A DNA stretch of 16,562 nt from DATDYW01 sp036516995 (GCA_036516995.1 DATDYW010000030.1:1-16562), one strand, 5' to 3'; shown: positions 5,296 through 13,299, numbered from the stretch's first letter. The notes: a model not told the origin generated them from the sequence alone. Numbers and translations: made by a program.

Positions 5296-6723
5296 TTATT
5301 CGTCGCCGTCCTCCTCCTCGTCGGTGCCGTCGGCCTTCGGGGCCTCCCCGGCAGCAACGGGCTCGGCGGACGCTGCGGCAACCTCGGCGGCGGCGCTCTC
5401 GGCGTCCGCCTCAGGAGCGCTGCCTCCGTCCGAGTCCGCCACGGACTCGGAGACGGCAACTTCTTTTTTCTCCGGAACCTCGTTGGCTCCGCCCTCGGTT
5501 CCGACGGTGGCAGCGCTCTCGGCGTCGGCTTCCGCTACGGGAGCGTCCGAAGCGCCGTCCTTGACCTCGAGGGCTTCGTTCTCGGCCGGCGAGCCGAGGC
5601 CGCGAATGTCGATCCTCCAGCCGGTGAGCTTGGCGGCGAGGCGGACGTTCTGTCCGCCGCGGCCGATGGCGAGCGACTGCTGGTCGTCGGCGACGGTGAC
5701 GACTGCGGTCTTGGCGTCGGCATCGAGCGCGACGGAGACAACCTTGGCGGGGGAGAGCGCCTCCTCGATGAACTGGGCCGGGTCGGCGTACCAGTAGATG
5801 ATGTCAATTTTCTCGCCGGAGAGCTCGGAGGTGACGGTCGAGACGCGGACGCCGCGCTGGCCGACGAGCGCGCCGACGGGATCGACGTGCTCGTCCTTCG
5901 AGCGGGCGGCAACCTTCGAGCGCGAGCCAGCCTCGCGGGCCACCGCGGCAATCTCGATCTGGCCGCTCGCTATTTCCGGCACCTCCGCGCGAAAGAGCTC
6001 GAGGAGGAAGCGCGGGTGGGCGCGGGAGAGCCGCAGGAAGACGCCGCGCGGCGACTCCTCCACCTTCAGCAGGAAGGCGCGGACGCGCTCGCCCTGGCGG
6101 AATCGCTCGCCGGGAATCTGCTCGGCCCAGGGGATGTAGCCGACGGCCCGGCCCATCTGCAGGAACACCGAGCCGCGCTCGACGCGCTCGACGGTGCCCG
6201 AGACGATGGCGCCCTCGCGCATCCCGAACTCGGAGAGGACGGTGGCGCGCTCGGCCTCGCGAATCTTCTGGGTGATGACCTGCTTGGCGGTCTGCGCCGC
6301 GATGCGGCCGAAGTCCTCGCGGCGCTCGAGCGGGAAGGCGACGGTCTCGCCCGGGGCGGCGTCGCGCTTCAGGAGCTTGGCGTCGGGCAGCATGATGTGC
6401 CGCTCCGGGTCGAAGCGCTCCTTCGGCGGCGCGTCGGGATTCTCCGGATCGACGATCGGCTCGTCGTCAATTTCCTCGTCTTCCTCGCCGGCCTTCGGCA
6501 TCACGACCTGCTCCGGATCGACGACGGTCTTCACCTGCTGGAAGTCCACCTCGCCGTTCTCCATATTGAAGGACGCGGTCACGACCTGGCCGCGCTTGCC
6601 GTACTCCTTGCGGTAGGCGGTGCCGAGGGCGAGCTCGATGCCCTCGAGTACCTTCTCCTTCGGGATGCCGCGCTCCTCTTCTAGCTGGGCGAGGACGGAG
6701 GCGATGACTTTGGTGTCCAACAT
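5296..6723 (-). CDS. nusA: Transcription elongation/termination factor NusA
   Basis: RNA polymerase-binding factor that modulates pausing, intrinsic termination and antitermination. 475 residues. Order: N-terminal polymerase-binding domain (1-165) interrupted by an acidic insert (about 77-108, GEEDEEIDDEP); S1 domain (about 169-236, GAIVSGTVERVERGSVFLQM); KH1 with GALVGQRGVRV (284-294) and the EKIDIIYW strand; KH2 with IGRGGQNVRLA (353-363). Instead of the C-terminal acidic repeats of E. coli NusA it ends in a low-complexity Ala/Glu/Asp tail (about 380-475). First gene of the minus-strand block, 10 nt ahead of ppa. A terminator-like hairpin precedes it (6775-6802). The start ATG has no clear Shine-Dalgarno. 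Confidence 0.96.
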   Translation of the reverse strand: MLDTKVIASVLAQLEEERGIPKEKVLEGIELALGTAYRKEYGKRGQVVTASFNMENGEVDFQQVKTVVDPEQVVMPKAGEEDEEIDDEPIVDPENPDAPPKERFDPERHIMLPDAKLLKRDAAPGETVAFPLERREDFGRIAAQTAKQVITQKIREAERATVLSEFGMREGAIVSGTVERVERGSVFLQMGRAVGYIPWAEQIPGERFRQGERVRAFLLKVEESPRGVFLRLSRAHPRFLLELFRAEVPEIASGQIEIAAVAREAGSRSKVAARSKDEHVDPVGALVGQRGVRVSTVTSELSGEKIDIIYWYADPAQFIEEALSPAKVVSVALDADAKTAVVTVADDQQSLAIGRGGQNVRLAAKLTGWRIDIRGLGSPAENEALEVKDGASDAPVAEADAESAATVGTEGGANEVPEKKEVAVSESVADSDGGSAPEADAESAAAEVAAASAEPVAAGEAPKADGTDEEEDGDE

Positions 6724-6774
6724 ATTCAGTTTTTCGTTAGTTTTTGGCTTTTGGTCGCCCTTCGGCTTCCTTCC

Positions 6775-6802
6775 TAAAAAACGCGCTCGCCGGGACGGCG
6801 AG
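6775..6802 (-). terminator. Terminator-like hairpin upstream of nusA
   Basis: On the minus strand: CTCGCCG-TCC-CGGCGAG, then CGCG, then TTTTTT. A 7-bp perfect stem with a T6 tract 4 nt away, ending about 50 nt before the nusA ATG. There is no credible minus-strand gene upstream for it to terminate, so it may be a leader attenuator of nusA or a block to antisense transcription. The 4-nt gap before the T-tract weakens the call. Confidence 0.4.
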
Positions 6803-6886
6803 TCGGTCGGGGACGGGCAGAGGATAGCGCGGGAGGGCAGGGCTGGTCAAGGCGCCGCAGCCCCAGCCCACAGCGCCCTGAACCTA

Positions 6887-6901
6887 TGAGGTCCGACCTC
6901 A
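6887..6901. promoter_or_regulatory. 15-bp dyad TGAGGTCCGACCTCA, copy 1
   Basis: Perfect 7-bp arms (TGAGGTC / GACCTCA) around a single C. A second identical copy lies exactly 75 bp downstream, and identity extends to 22 nt (6882-6903 and 6957-6978). Operator-like, placed between divergent nusA and the exported-protein gene. Confidence 0.55.
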
Positions 6902-6961
6902 AAGAACCCAAAGAACCTCAAAGAAACATAGTTCCTGAGAATCTTAACCGCTCTAGACCTA

Positions 6962-6976
6962 TGAGGTCCGACCTCA
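6962..6976. promoter_or_regulatory. 15-bp dyad TGAGGTCCGACCTCA, copy 2
   Basis: Identical to the dyad at 6887-6901. The 75-bp spacing is close to seven helical turns, so two bound dimers would face the same side of the DNA. The rest of the 6724-7113 gap holds a GGGCTGG/CCAGCCC dyad (about 6842-6871), CAAAGAAC-type short repeats and a candidate promoter. Confidence 0.55.
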
Positions 6977-7041
6977 AATAAACACGGCTGTTTGCTGTGG
7001 ACAAGTGAGCAGCGGCAATCAGTCGAACGCGCGTATGGATA

Positions 7042-7047
7042 TAGAAT
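7042..7047 (+). promoter_or_regulatory. Possible -10 box for the exported-protein gene
   Basis: TAGAAT within TATGGATATAGAAT, about 66 nt upstream of the ATG at 7114. No matching -35 at the standard distance. It would give a leader of about 60 nt. Confidence 0.3.
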
Positions 7048-7113
7048 AGGTGTCGACTTCGCCGACCGCGAACGCGGAGCCCTCTTTACTACCCTCTACC
7101 CAACGCTCCTTCT

Positions 7114-9609
7114 ATGGCCAAGCACCTTGCCCGCGCACTCGCCGCAGCTGCCTTCCTTCTCGCGGCGACCCCGGCCGCAGCTGCGCCCAACTTCCCCGAC
7201 GTCTACGTCACCGAGACGGTTGTAGACCAGCCCGGGCCGTTTCGGGCTGGCGAGACGGTCTCTGGCCACTTCACGGTGAGGAACCTCGGCCAGGACACTG
7301 TCGACCTGCCGACCTCGGTGGACCTGCTCACCGACTTCCGGAACGGGTTTCCCGTCGCGCTCGTCGACTCCTACCAGCTCGATGCCATCCGCGTGGGCCC
7401 GCAGGCCACGGTGCGCGTGCCGTTCTCGGTCTCGCTGCCGCGGGCGTTCTCGGGGCAGGCCGGTTTCCAGGGCAACATTGAAATTGCCGTCGGCCGCAAC
7501 CGTACCAGCCCGCCGACCACGCCGTTCCTCGTCGCCGACGGCATCGCCCGCGCTAGCATCGAAGCCTACCGCCTCGAGCTCTCCGACGGGCAGCGGGTCT
7601 TCCCGTTCGCCGGTCCGAGCATCTACCGTGCCCACGAGCCATCGGGCGCGACCCTCTCGATTGATGTTTCCGCAGCCGAAGCGTTCTCGGTGACGCCGCA
7701 GATTACGCTCTACGAAAGCACCGACGCGACCGGCACGCCGCCGCTGTGGGAGGGCTTCGGAGGGGCGACCAGCCTCGCCGCTGGCACGACGACGACTGTC
7801 AGGGTGCCGCTGCCAGACCTCGGCTACCCCGACAAGGTTGTGCTCGGCACGTTCCGGCTGGTGGATCAGACGGGCGTTGACCGCTCGGGCGTCGCCTACT
7901 TCCGCTACATCCCGCGGAGCGGCGAGCCTATCGGCAAGCTCGTCAGCTTCTCGTTTCAGGGCGAGGCCGTTGCCGGCAATCCGCTCGCGGCGATCGCCGC
8001 CGTGGCGGGTGACCCGATAGACTTCAGCGTCCCACCTGCCTCGACGACGCCGACGGTTGCCACCGTTCGCCTCGAGGCGCTCGACGCTAGGGGCCGCGTG
8101 GTGGCCTCGGCTTCCAGCACCACGGCGCTCTCGGCGGAGGCGGTCGACGTGCCGCTCTCGCTCTCGCTGCCGGAGGTCGGATTCCTCGCCTACCGCGCGA
8201 CCCTCGTTGCCGTCGGCGGACGTGAGCTCGATCGGCGAGAAGGCGTGCTCTTCGGCGAGCGGCCTACCTCCGTTCTGGGGTCGTCGCTCGCCGTGCCGCT
8301 CGCCGTCGGCGTCCTCGCCGCGTTCCTCGTCCTGGCGCTCGTCGTGCGGTTCGTCCGCCGCCGCGGCGTGCCGCCTGCCGCTGCCGCCGCGGCCGCGCTC
8401 TCGGTCGCGATTGCCTGTGCCCTCGGACTCGGCGCGGCGGCGAACGCCGCCGAAGGCGGCGCCGCCTCTATCGACTTCAGTCAGCCAATTCCGGCGCCGA
8501 ACGTCTACCAGTGCGGCGTGCCGATTCCGGTGGCCGTCTCGGCTGCCTTCGACGTCTGCTACAACTCCGGCGCCGACGTCGATCTCTGGGTCACGATGCC
8601 GGGGCTCGGCGAGGTGGCGCGCGCGCCGCACCAGAGCTACAGCGCCAACGGCTCCCACGCGGTGGAGGGCACCAGCGTATCGGCGTTTGTGAACATGCCG
8701 CTGCCGGTGCGGAACGGCACCTACACGCTCACCGCACACCTGGTCGGCGGTTCCGGCGTGTGGCAGTACAACGTCACCAAGGACCAGACCTTCCAGGTCG
8801 TCGGCTGCGACGTCTGCGCTAACATTGTCGGCGACCAGAACGTGGTGCCGAGCGGGATGGCGCGGGACAACGCCGGCAACTGCCAGCGTTCGGGCGGCGG
8901 CGGGTCGTCCGACGACTGCCCCAGCGGATACAAGTGGTGCAACGGCGCCTGCGTGCCGAACGCCACCAACTGCGCTCCTCCCCCCGCTTGCCCGCTACCA
9001 GACACTGGAGAGCAGTACTGCGTCGAGCTCTTCGACCGGAGCGGCACCCGCACCGGCCAGCTCGCGGGGCTCTCGCTCGAGGACCTCGAGAAGGTTTTCG
9101 GATTCGGCGTCCGCGAGGCGTTCTACGCCCGGTCGGAGGCCGACGAAGCCGGTCTCACCACCTACCCGATATTCGGCGTCGTCGGCCGCAGCGCCTCCGG
9201 CGCGGTGACGGCCAACCAGGGCTCCACGGGCTGCGCGGGCGTCTCCTGCGCCTACGAGGTTAACGGCTGCATCGTCGCCTCTGACCTCGCGAGCGGCAAG
9301 ACCTCGGCGGACTGCTCGGCAATCGGCGACGTGCCAGGCCCGACCGGCCTCGGTCCGCGGGCGGACATCAACGTCGTGCCGCCGGTGGTGGGGAAGGGCG
9401 GCCGCTGCCAGGTGACCTGGGGCTCGCACGAGATGTCGTCCTGCCAGGTGGCGGGCAAGGGCATCAGCGCCTCGACGCTGGCGGGCGCGACCTCGACGCC
9501 GCCGCTCCAGGACTCCGCGAGCTACGTGCTGACCTGCGTCGGGCAGGACCAGAAGACGTACCGGGACAGCGCCAGCTGCTCGGTGAACCCGGACGTGCGG
9601 GAGTTCTAG
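7114..9609 (+). CDS. Large two-part exported surface protein
   Basis: 831 residues, no named family. A signal peptide (1-24, ending TPAAAA) leads to a beta-rich ectodomain whose start (about 25-130) resembles a CARDB/Ig-like fold. A transmembrane helix (391-411) is followed by RFVRRR and then a second signal-peptide-like segment (419-445, Ala-rich core ending AANA). A second ectodomain follows: a beta domain, a CANIVGDQNVVPSGM module (568-590), a Cys-rich linker (CPSGYKWCNGACVP), and a C-terminal module (685-831) homologous to the one at 620-774 of the protein encoded at 10863-13187. Topology would be out-in-out with an 8-10 residue cytoplasmic loop. The context beside pilB/pilC suggests a pilus-associated or adhesive surface protein; that is inference. 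Confidence 0.8.
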   Translation: MAKHLARALAAAAFLLAATPAAAAPNFPDVYVTETVVDQPGPFRAGETVSGHFTVRNLGQDTVDLPTSVDLLTDFRNGFPVALVDSYQLDAIRVGPQATVRVPFSVSLPRAFSGQAGFQGNIEIAVGRNRTSPPTTPFLVADGIARASIEAYRLELSDGQRVFPFAGPSIYRAHEPSGATLSIDVSAAEAFSVTPQITLYESTDATGTPPLWEGFGGATSLAAGTTTTVRVPLPDLGYPDKVVLGTFRLVDQTGVDRSGVAYFRYIPRSGEPIGKLVSFSFQGEAVAGNPLAAIAAVAGDPIDFSVPPASTTPTVATVRLEALDARGRVVASASSTTALSAEAVDVPLSLSLPEVGFLAYRATLVAVGGRELDRREGVLFGERPTSVLGSSLAVPLAVGVLAAFLVLALVVRFVRRRGVPPAAAAAAALSVAIACALGLGAAANAAEGGAASIDFSQPIPAPNVYQCGVPIPVAVSAAFDVCYNSGADVDLWVTMPGLGEVARAPHQSYSANGSHAVEGTSVSAFVNMPLPVRNGTYTLTAHLVGGSGVWQYNVTKDQTFQVVGCDVCANIVGDQNVVPSGMARDNAGNCQRSGGGGSSDDCPSGYKWCNGACVPNATNCAPPPACPLPDTGEQYCVELFDRSGTRTGQLAGLSLEDLEKVFGFGVREAFYARSEADEAGLTTYPIFGVVGRSASGAVTANQGSTGCAGVSCAYEVNGCIVASDLASGKTSADCSAIGDVPGPTGLGPRADINVVPPVVGKGGRCQVTWGSHEMSSCQVAGKGISASTLAGATSTPPLQDSASYVLTCVGQDQKTYRDSASCSVNPDVREF

Positions 9610-9618
9610 GGGAAAGGC

Positions 9619-9704
9619 GAATGAAGAATGAAGAATGAAGAATGAAGAATTTTTAGGCGTCCTGGTTCGGCAATTCTTCATTCTGCATTCTTAATTCTGC
9701 ATTC
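9619..9704. repeat. AT-rich inverted repeat with heptad tandem units
   Basis: The left arm (9619-9651) is four GAATGAA heptamers plus GAATT. The right arm (9672-9704) is its reverse complement with three mismatches. The loop is about 20 nt. It starts 10 nt after the stop codon and ends 6 nt before the -10 box of the next gene. The sequence AGGCGAAT at its left edge recurs at the same place after the 10863-13187 gene. It could act as a bidirectional terminator or a boundary element. Confidence 0.85.
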
Positions 9705-9710
9705 GTCGTA

Positions 9711-9716
9711 TATACT
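9711..9716 (+). promoter_or_regulatory. -10 box TATACT
   Basis: TATACT inside CGTATATACTTC, 10 nt before the ATG at 9727. The same 11-nt string precedes pilB at 13290-13301. No Shine-Dalgarno fits between box and start, so the transcript is leaderless or nearly so. Confidence 0.6.
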
Positions 9717-9726
9717 TCTCCCCGAG

Positions 9727-10866
9727 ATGCCAGACGAGACCGCTCCCCGCGTCCGCCTCAACCACCAGCTCTTTGGCGGCGGCGCACCTTTCTACCGCCA
9801 GCCGGTCTTCCTCGCGGCGGTTGGCGTGGTCGCGCTGCTCGCCGTCTGGCTCACCTGGCAGTACCGCGCCGAGCTTTTCTCTTCACCAGCGGAGCGCTAC
9901 CAGTCGGCCTACAACGAGGGGAACCTCGACGGCGCGGTGGCGCTCGCCCGGGCAATGCTCGCGGAGGATCCAGAGTCCGCGCTGGCGAGGAAGGCGCTCG
10001 CCGCGGCGCTGGTGGAGCGCGCGGCGCTCGGGCAGAGCGCGGACGGCGAAGCCGACGTTAGGGAGGCGCTTGAAATCGCGGCGCAGCTAGCGCGGGAGGG
10101 CGACGATCCAGACGTCGAGCGCCTCGCCGGCTTTGCGCTCACGCTGCTGGGTGACAACGCGGGCGCCATCGAGCACTACCGGAGGGCGGTGGCTCTGGCA
10201 CCGGCCGACGCGAACAGCCACGTGAGCTTCGGCCAGGCGCTGGAGCTCACCGGCAAGAATGCCGAGGCGAGCAGCGCCTACGAGAGGGCAGCAAAACTTG
10301 ATTCAAAAAACGGCGCCGCGCTGGTTTCGCTCGCCAGGATCAAGCTCCAGGAAAAGGACTACCAGTCGGTTCACAGCCTAACCCTCCGCGCGTTTAGGGA
10401 TGAAAATCAGGCAACGGCCGCCGAGGCGCACCGCATCCGCGCGCTGGCCTACAGCGAGGAGGGGAACCAAGTTAGCGCCATAGACGAAGCTGAAGTTGCC
10501 GTCGCCCTGCTCCACAACTCCGTGCCGACGCTGCTGACCCTAGGCGAGGTGAAGTACGACGCCGTCTTCGCCGGCAGACCCGGCGACGTGCCGGCGAGGG
10601 CGACGGAGATTTTAAAAATTGCCGAGTGGGCACTCGCGCTCGCGCCGGGCTCGGCCGAGGCTAACTTCCTGGCGTACCGCGCGGCGGTACTCGGCGGCAA
10701 GGCGGCAGAGGCCGAGCGCTACGCCGCGGCTACGCGCGCGGCGCTGGGTACGGACAGGACGATTTCCGAGCAGAAGAAGACGTACATTAGGCTCTTCGTT
10801 GACCGCGCGACGACGGCGAAGGTGACGGTGACCAAGGTCTCGACGAGCACCGAACAGGCGCAATGA
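9727..10866 (+). CDS. Membrane-anchored TPR protein
   Basis: 379 residues. A short cytoplasmic N-terminus (about 25 residues) leads to one uncleaved transmembrane helix (26-44, PVFLAAVGVVALLAVWLTW), then a long helical region of tetratricopeptide-type repeats (about 54-340). The clearest are around 130-160 (GFALTLLGDNAGAIEHYRRA) and 164-190 (GQALELTGKNAEASSAYERA). A Thr/Lys/Val-rich tail follows. TPR domains are protein-docking scaffolds, and this one would face the exterior. Its stop overlaps the next ATG (ATGA at 10863-10866), so it is translationally coupled to the cysteine-rich exported protein, whose export or assembly it may assist. The middle uses AGG and A-ending codons more than its neighbours. 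Exact partner unknown. Confidence 0.85.
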   Translation: MPDETAPRVRLNHQLFGGGAPFYRQPVFLAAVGVVALLAVWLTWQYRAELFSSPAERYQSAYNEGNLDGAVALARAMLAEDPESALARKALAAALVERAALGQSADGEADVREALEIAAQLAREGDDPDVERLAGFALTLLGDNAGAIEHYRRAVALAPADANSHVSFGQALELTGKNAEASSAYERAAKLDSKNGAALVSLARIKLQEKDYQSVHSLTLRAFRDENQATAAEAHRIRALAYSEEGNQVSAIDEAEVAVALLHNSVPTLLTLGEVKYDAVFAGRPGDVPARATEILKIAEWALALAPGSAEANFLAYRAAVLGGKAAEAERYAAATRAALGTDRTISEQKKTYIRLFVDRATTAKVTVTKVSTSTEQAQ

Positions 10867-13187
10867 GCAGGGCACGAATCTTCCTTTCACTTCTCTCCGT
10901 TGCGCTCGTTGCTTTTGGCTGGCTCGCCGTTGGGCCCTCGACGGCGAGCGCCGACTGCAGCGACCCCAGCGACCCGACGTACCCGTGCAACAGCGGCCCC
11001 GACTGCGTAGCCGACAACTGCCAGGAGGGCTGCTCCGGCTACCAGACCTGCGACTGCGACGCGGCGTACTGCCTGCCGTCCTGCGGCGACGGCACCTGCG
11101 ACGCCAATGAGGACTGCGACGGCTGCCCGTCAGACTGCGGCTCGTGCGATGGTTTCTGCGGCGACGGCAACTGCGAGGCTACCCTCGGCGAGAACACGGT
11201 CAGCTGCCCGTTGGACTGCGGCGCCTGCGACCCCTGCGACGGCGCCGGCGGTTGCTTTGACCCGACCGACCCATCGTGCGGGTGCAATTTTGATGCGTGC
11301 GAGCTAGCTGACGGCGACGGCAACTGCGTCTTCAGCTGCGACGTGTGCCCAGAGGATCCGTCGTGCGAGTGCGAAGGCCTGGAAGGGAAAGACCTGGTCT
11401 GCTGCCAGGCGCCGGATAGTACCCAGTGCCTCTGCTACGGGCTTTACGGCTTGGAGTGGGACTGCTGCGCCGATCCGTCACTCCCGGAGTGTGCCCAAGG
11501 CTGCGCCGAACCGTGCGCCGATAATTACGGAGCAGAGGAAGGCTCCTGCACCTACGGCAGCTCGCCCTCGGAAATTTGCTGCGACAACGGCATCGACGAG
11601 GACAGCAACGGGCTCATCGACCGGGGGTTTTTGAATCCCGACAGCGGAAACTGGGAAAATGCCGACCCCGCGTGCGTTGCGGGCATACCCTGCGGCTACG
11701 ACTACATATACGAGTTCACGGAGAGCGCGGTTGGCCTGAAGGTGGAAGCCCACGCCGAGCTGGCGAACATGCCCTACTGCGACCCGCCTCCCGATTGGCT
11801 GGACGACTACCTCAACCTGCAGGCGACCGAGCGCTACACCGCCGCGTCGTCGATCGGCACCTTCTACTGGTACCAGCCGAGCGCCGTGCAGTACTTCAAC
11901 TGGACGCTCGTCAACAAGGACTACTGCCTCAACCTCAGCGGCTACCAGCCGAGCGTGCCGGCAGGGTACGAGCGCAACGATGAAACGGGCTTCTGCAGCG
12001 CGCTCGACTGCTCGGTGGGTGGCGACGACGACCTAGACGAGGTGTGCAACCCGGAGGATCCCTGCGACAACTTTGCGTACGAGGCGAGGAACGACTCTGG
12101 CGACCTCGCGGCGGCGGGCATCGTGCGCGACAACCCCGGCGTCCCGCCCGAGTGCTCCTGCATTGTCGCCGGTGCCACCTACAACCCGGCCACCGGCCGC
12201 TGCGAGGGCGACGGCGATTTCTGCGACAACCTCACCGGCGTTCAGGCGACGGTGCCTGCGGGAATGGTTGCGAGCGGCGACGACTGCGCCTGCGACACCG
12301 CGAGCTACCCGGACGAGCCGAAGATTTGCACCGACGGTCCCGACTACTGCATCGGCGCCGAGGAGTGCTGCTCGACCGCGTACACCTTCTGCTCGGTCAC
12401 CAACCCGCCGCAGTGCATTCTCAACAGTGACTACGGCTCCCTCTGCACGAGCTGCAGCGCCGGCATCGCGTCCTGCTGCGGCGCTAACCCTCCGGCCTGG
12501 TGCACGCAGGTGGTGGACACCTGCTTCAGCAGCCCGCACGTGGTCAGCTACTGCACGACGATTTACGCCGCAGACGGCGGCAACCAGGGTACCGTCGCGC
12601 CTCCGTACACGAGCCAGGGGGAGGTGAGCAGCCTCTTCCCGCGAGAGTGGTGGACGAATACGCCGCCCGACGTCCAGGGGTACCGCAACCAGACCCAGAA
12701 GAACGACCAGACGCCCGTGCCGATCTACGGCATCGTCGAGGTGGTGGAGAGCGGGAACGGCGAGGCCTGCTCGGGGGAGTACTGCTACTACGAGGAGGCG
12801 TGCATCAACCAGACGAACCCGGCAACGCGCCAGGTGGAAGCCGTCTGCGTCCCGGCGGCGCAGATTGCCACGACCACGGAGACGACCTCGCCCGACGGCC
12901 TCACGAGGTGGGTGCGCGCGGCCCAGATCAACGTCCTGCCGGCGCTCATTCCCTCCGGCGGGCAGTGCCTGGTGCTCTGGAGCGCGCAGGGGATGACGAG
13001 CTGCGAGACGGTCGGTTCCGGCCTCGACGTGCCCGCGGGGAACGGTCGGCAGTTCGCGGGTGCCGAGCTCGTGACGCCGGGCACCGGTGGCTCCGCGACC
13101 TACACCATCACCTGCGACGCCGTCGACGGCTTCACCTACCGGGCCTCCGACAGCTGCTCGACGAACCCGGGGATACTGGAGTTCTAG
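10863..13187 (+). CDS. Cysteine-rich exported surface protein
   Basis: 774 residues. Signal peptide 1-30 (cleavage after STASA). The mature start is packed with cysteines, including two CGDGxC repeats (from C74 and C99, each ending CPxDCGxC). An acidic CCDNGIDEDSNGLID stretch (239-253) resembles a DxDxDG-type calcium-binding loop. Two CxNLxGxQxxVPAG modules (355-378 and from 454) match the module at 568-590 of the protein encoded at 7114. The C-terminal module (620-774; PIYGIVEV, CSGEYCYYEEAC, then an Ig-like domain from about 687 ending GILEF) is homologous to that protein's last 147 residues. Disulfides imply folding outside the membrane. Probably a surface or pilus-linked adhesin; no named family recognised. 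Confidence 0.82.
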   Translation: MSRARIFLSLLSVALVAFGWLAVGPSTASADCSDPSDPTYPCNSGPDCVADNCQEGCSGYQTCDCDAAYCLPSCGDGTCDANEDCDGCPSDCGSCDGFCGDGNCEATLGENTVSCPLDCGACDPCDGAGGCFDPTDPSCGCNFDACELADGDGNCVFSCDVCPEDPSCECEGLEGKDLVCCQAPDSTQCLCYGLYGLEWDCCADPSLPECAQGCAEPCADNYGAEEGSCTYGSSPSEICCDNGIDEDSNGLIDRGFLNPDSGNWENADPACVAGIPCGYDYIYEFTESAVGLKVEAHAELANMPYCDPPPDWLDDYLNLQATERYTAASSIGTFYWYQPSAVQYFNWTLVNKDYCLNLSGYQPSVPAGYERNDETGFCSALDCSVGGDDDLDEVCNPEDPCDNFAYEARNDSGDLAAAGIVRDNPGVPPECSCIVAGATYNPATGRCEGDGDFCDNLTGVQATVPAGMVASGDDCACDTASYPDEPKICTDGPDYCIGAEECCSTAYTFCSVTNPPQCILNSDYGSLCTSCSAGIASCCGANPPAWCTQVVDTCFSSPHVVSYCTTIYAADGGNQGTVAPPYTSQGEVSSLFPREWWTNTPPDVQGYRNQTQKNDQTPVPIYGIVEVVESGNGEACSGEYCYYEEACINQTNPATRQVEAVCVPAAQIATTTETTSPDGLTRWVRAAQINVLPALIPSGGQCLVLWSAQGMTSCETVGSGLDVPAGNGRQFAGAELVTPGTGGSATYTITCDAVDGFTYRASDSCSTNPGILEF

Positions 13188-13193
13188 GAGAGG

Positions 13194-13291
13194 CGAATTA
13201 AGAATGCAGAATGAAGAATGCAGGGCCACGGGGCCCTTTATTCGCTAGGCCGCTTTTTCCTCATGATTCTTCATTCTGCATTCTTAATTCG
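13194..13291. repeat. Perfect 26-bp inverted repeat enclosing a small hairpin
   Basis: The arms 13194-13219 and 13266-13291 are perfect reverse complements, built from the same GAATGAAGAAT / GAATGCAG units as the repeat at 9619-9704. The 46-nt interior contains GGGCC-ACGG-GGCCC followed by TTTATT, which looks like a terminator for the upstream gene. The left arm starts 6 nt after the stop; the right arm abuts the pilB -10 box. Confidence 0.9.
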
Positions 13292-13293
13292 TA

Positions 13294-13299
13294 TATACT
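13294..13299 (+). promoter_or_regulatory. -10 box TATACT for pilB
   Basis: TATACT inside CGTATATACTTC with 7 nt to the GTG at 13307, so transcription would start on the start codon itself. This decides the pilB start. Confidence 0.6.

Noticed and set aside
5286..5459. N-terminal extension of the pyrophosphatase into nusA
   Set aside because: Pro/Arg-rich out-of-frame reading of the nusA tail; family I homology begins at the ATG at 5285.
8368..8418. Lipobox-like cysteine (AIAC, residue 435) in the second hydrophobic segment of the exported protein
   Set aside because: No Leu at -3 and the cysteine lies within the hydrophobic core rather than at its end; a signal peptidase I site (ANA) a little further on fits better.
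7096..8739. Long open frame on the minus strand opposite the exported-protein gene
   Set aside because: Arg/Ala/Asp-rich translation with no recognisable motif; GC-rich coding DNA routinely leaves long antisense frames. The plus-strand protein has signal peptide, membrane segments and a conserved C-terminus.
13222..13260. Possible third, degraded copy of the palindromic element (CGCTAGG followed by CGCTTTTTCC)
   Set aside because: Only about seven contiguous bases match a conserved block and the other blocks are missing.
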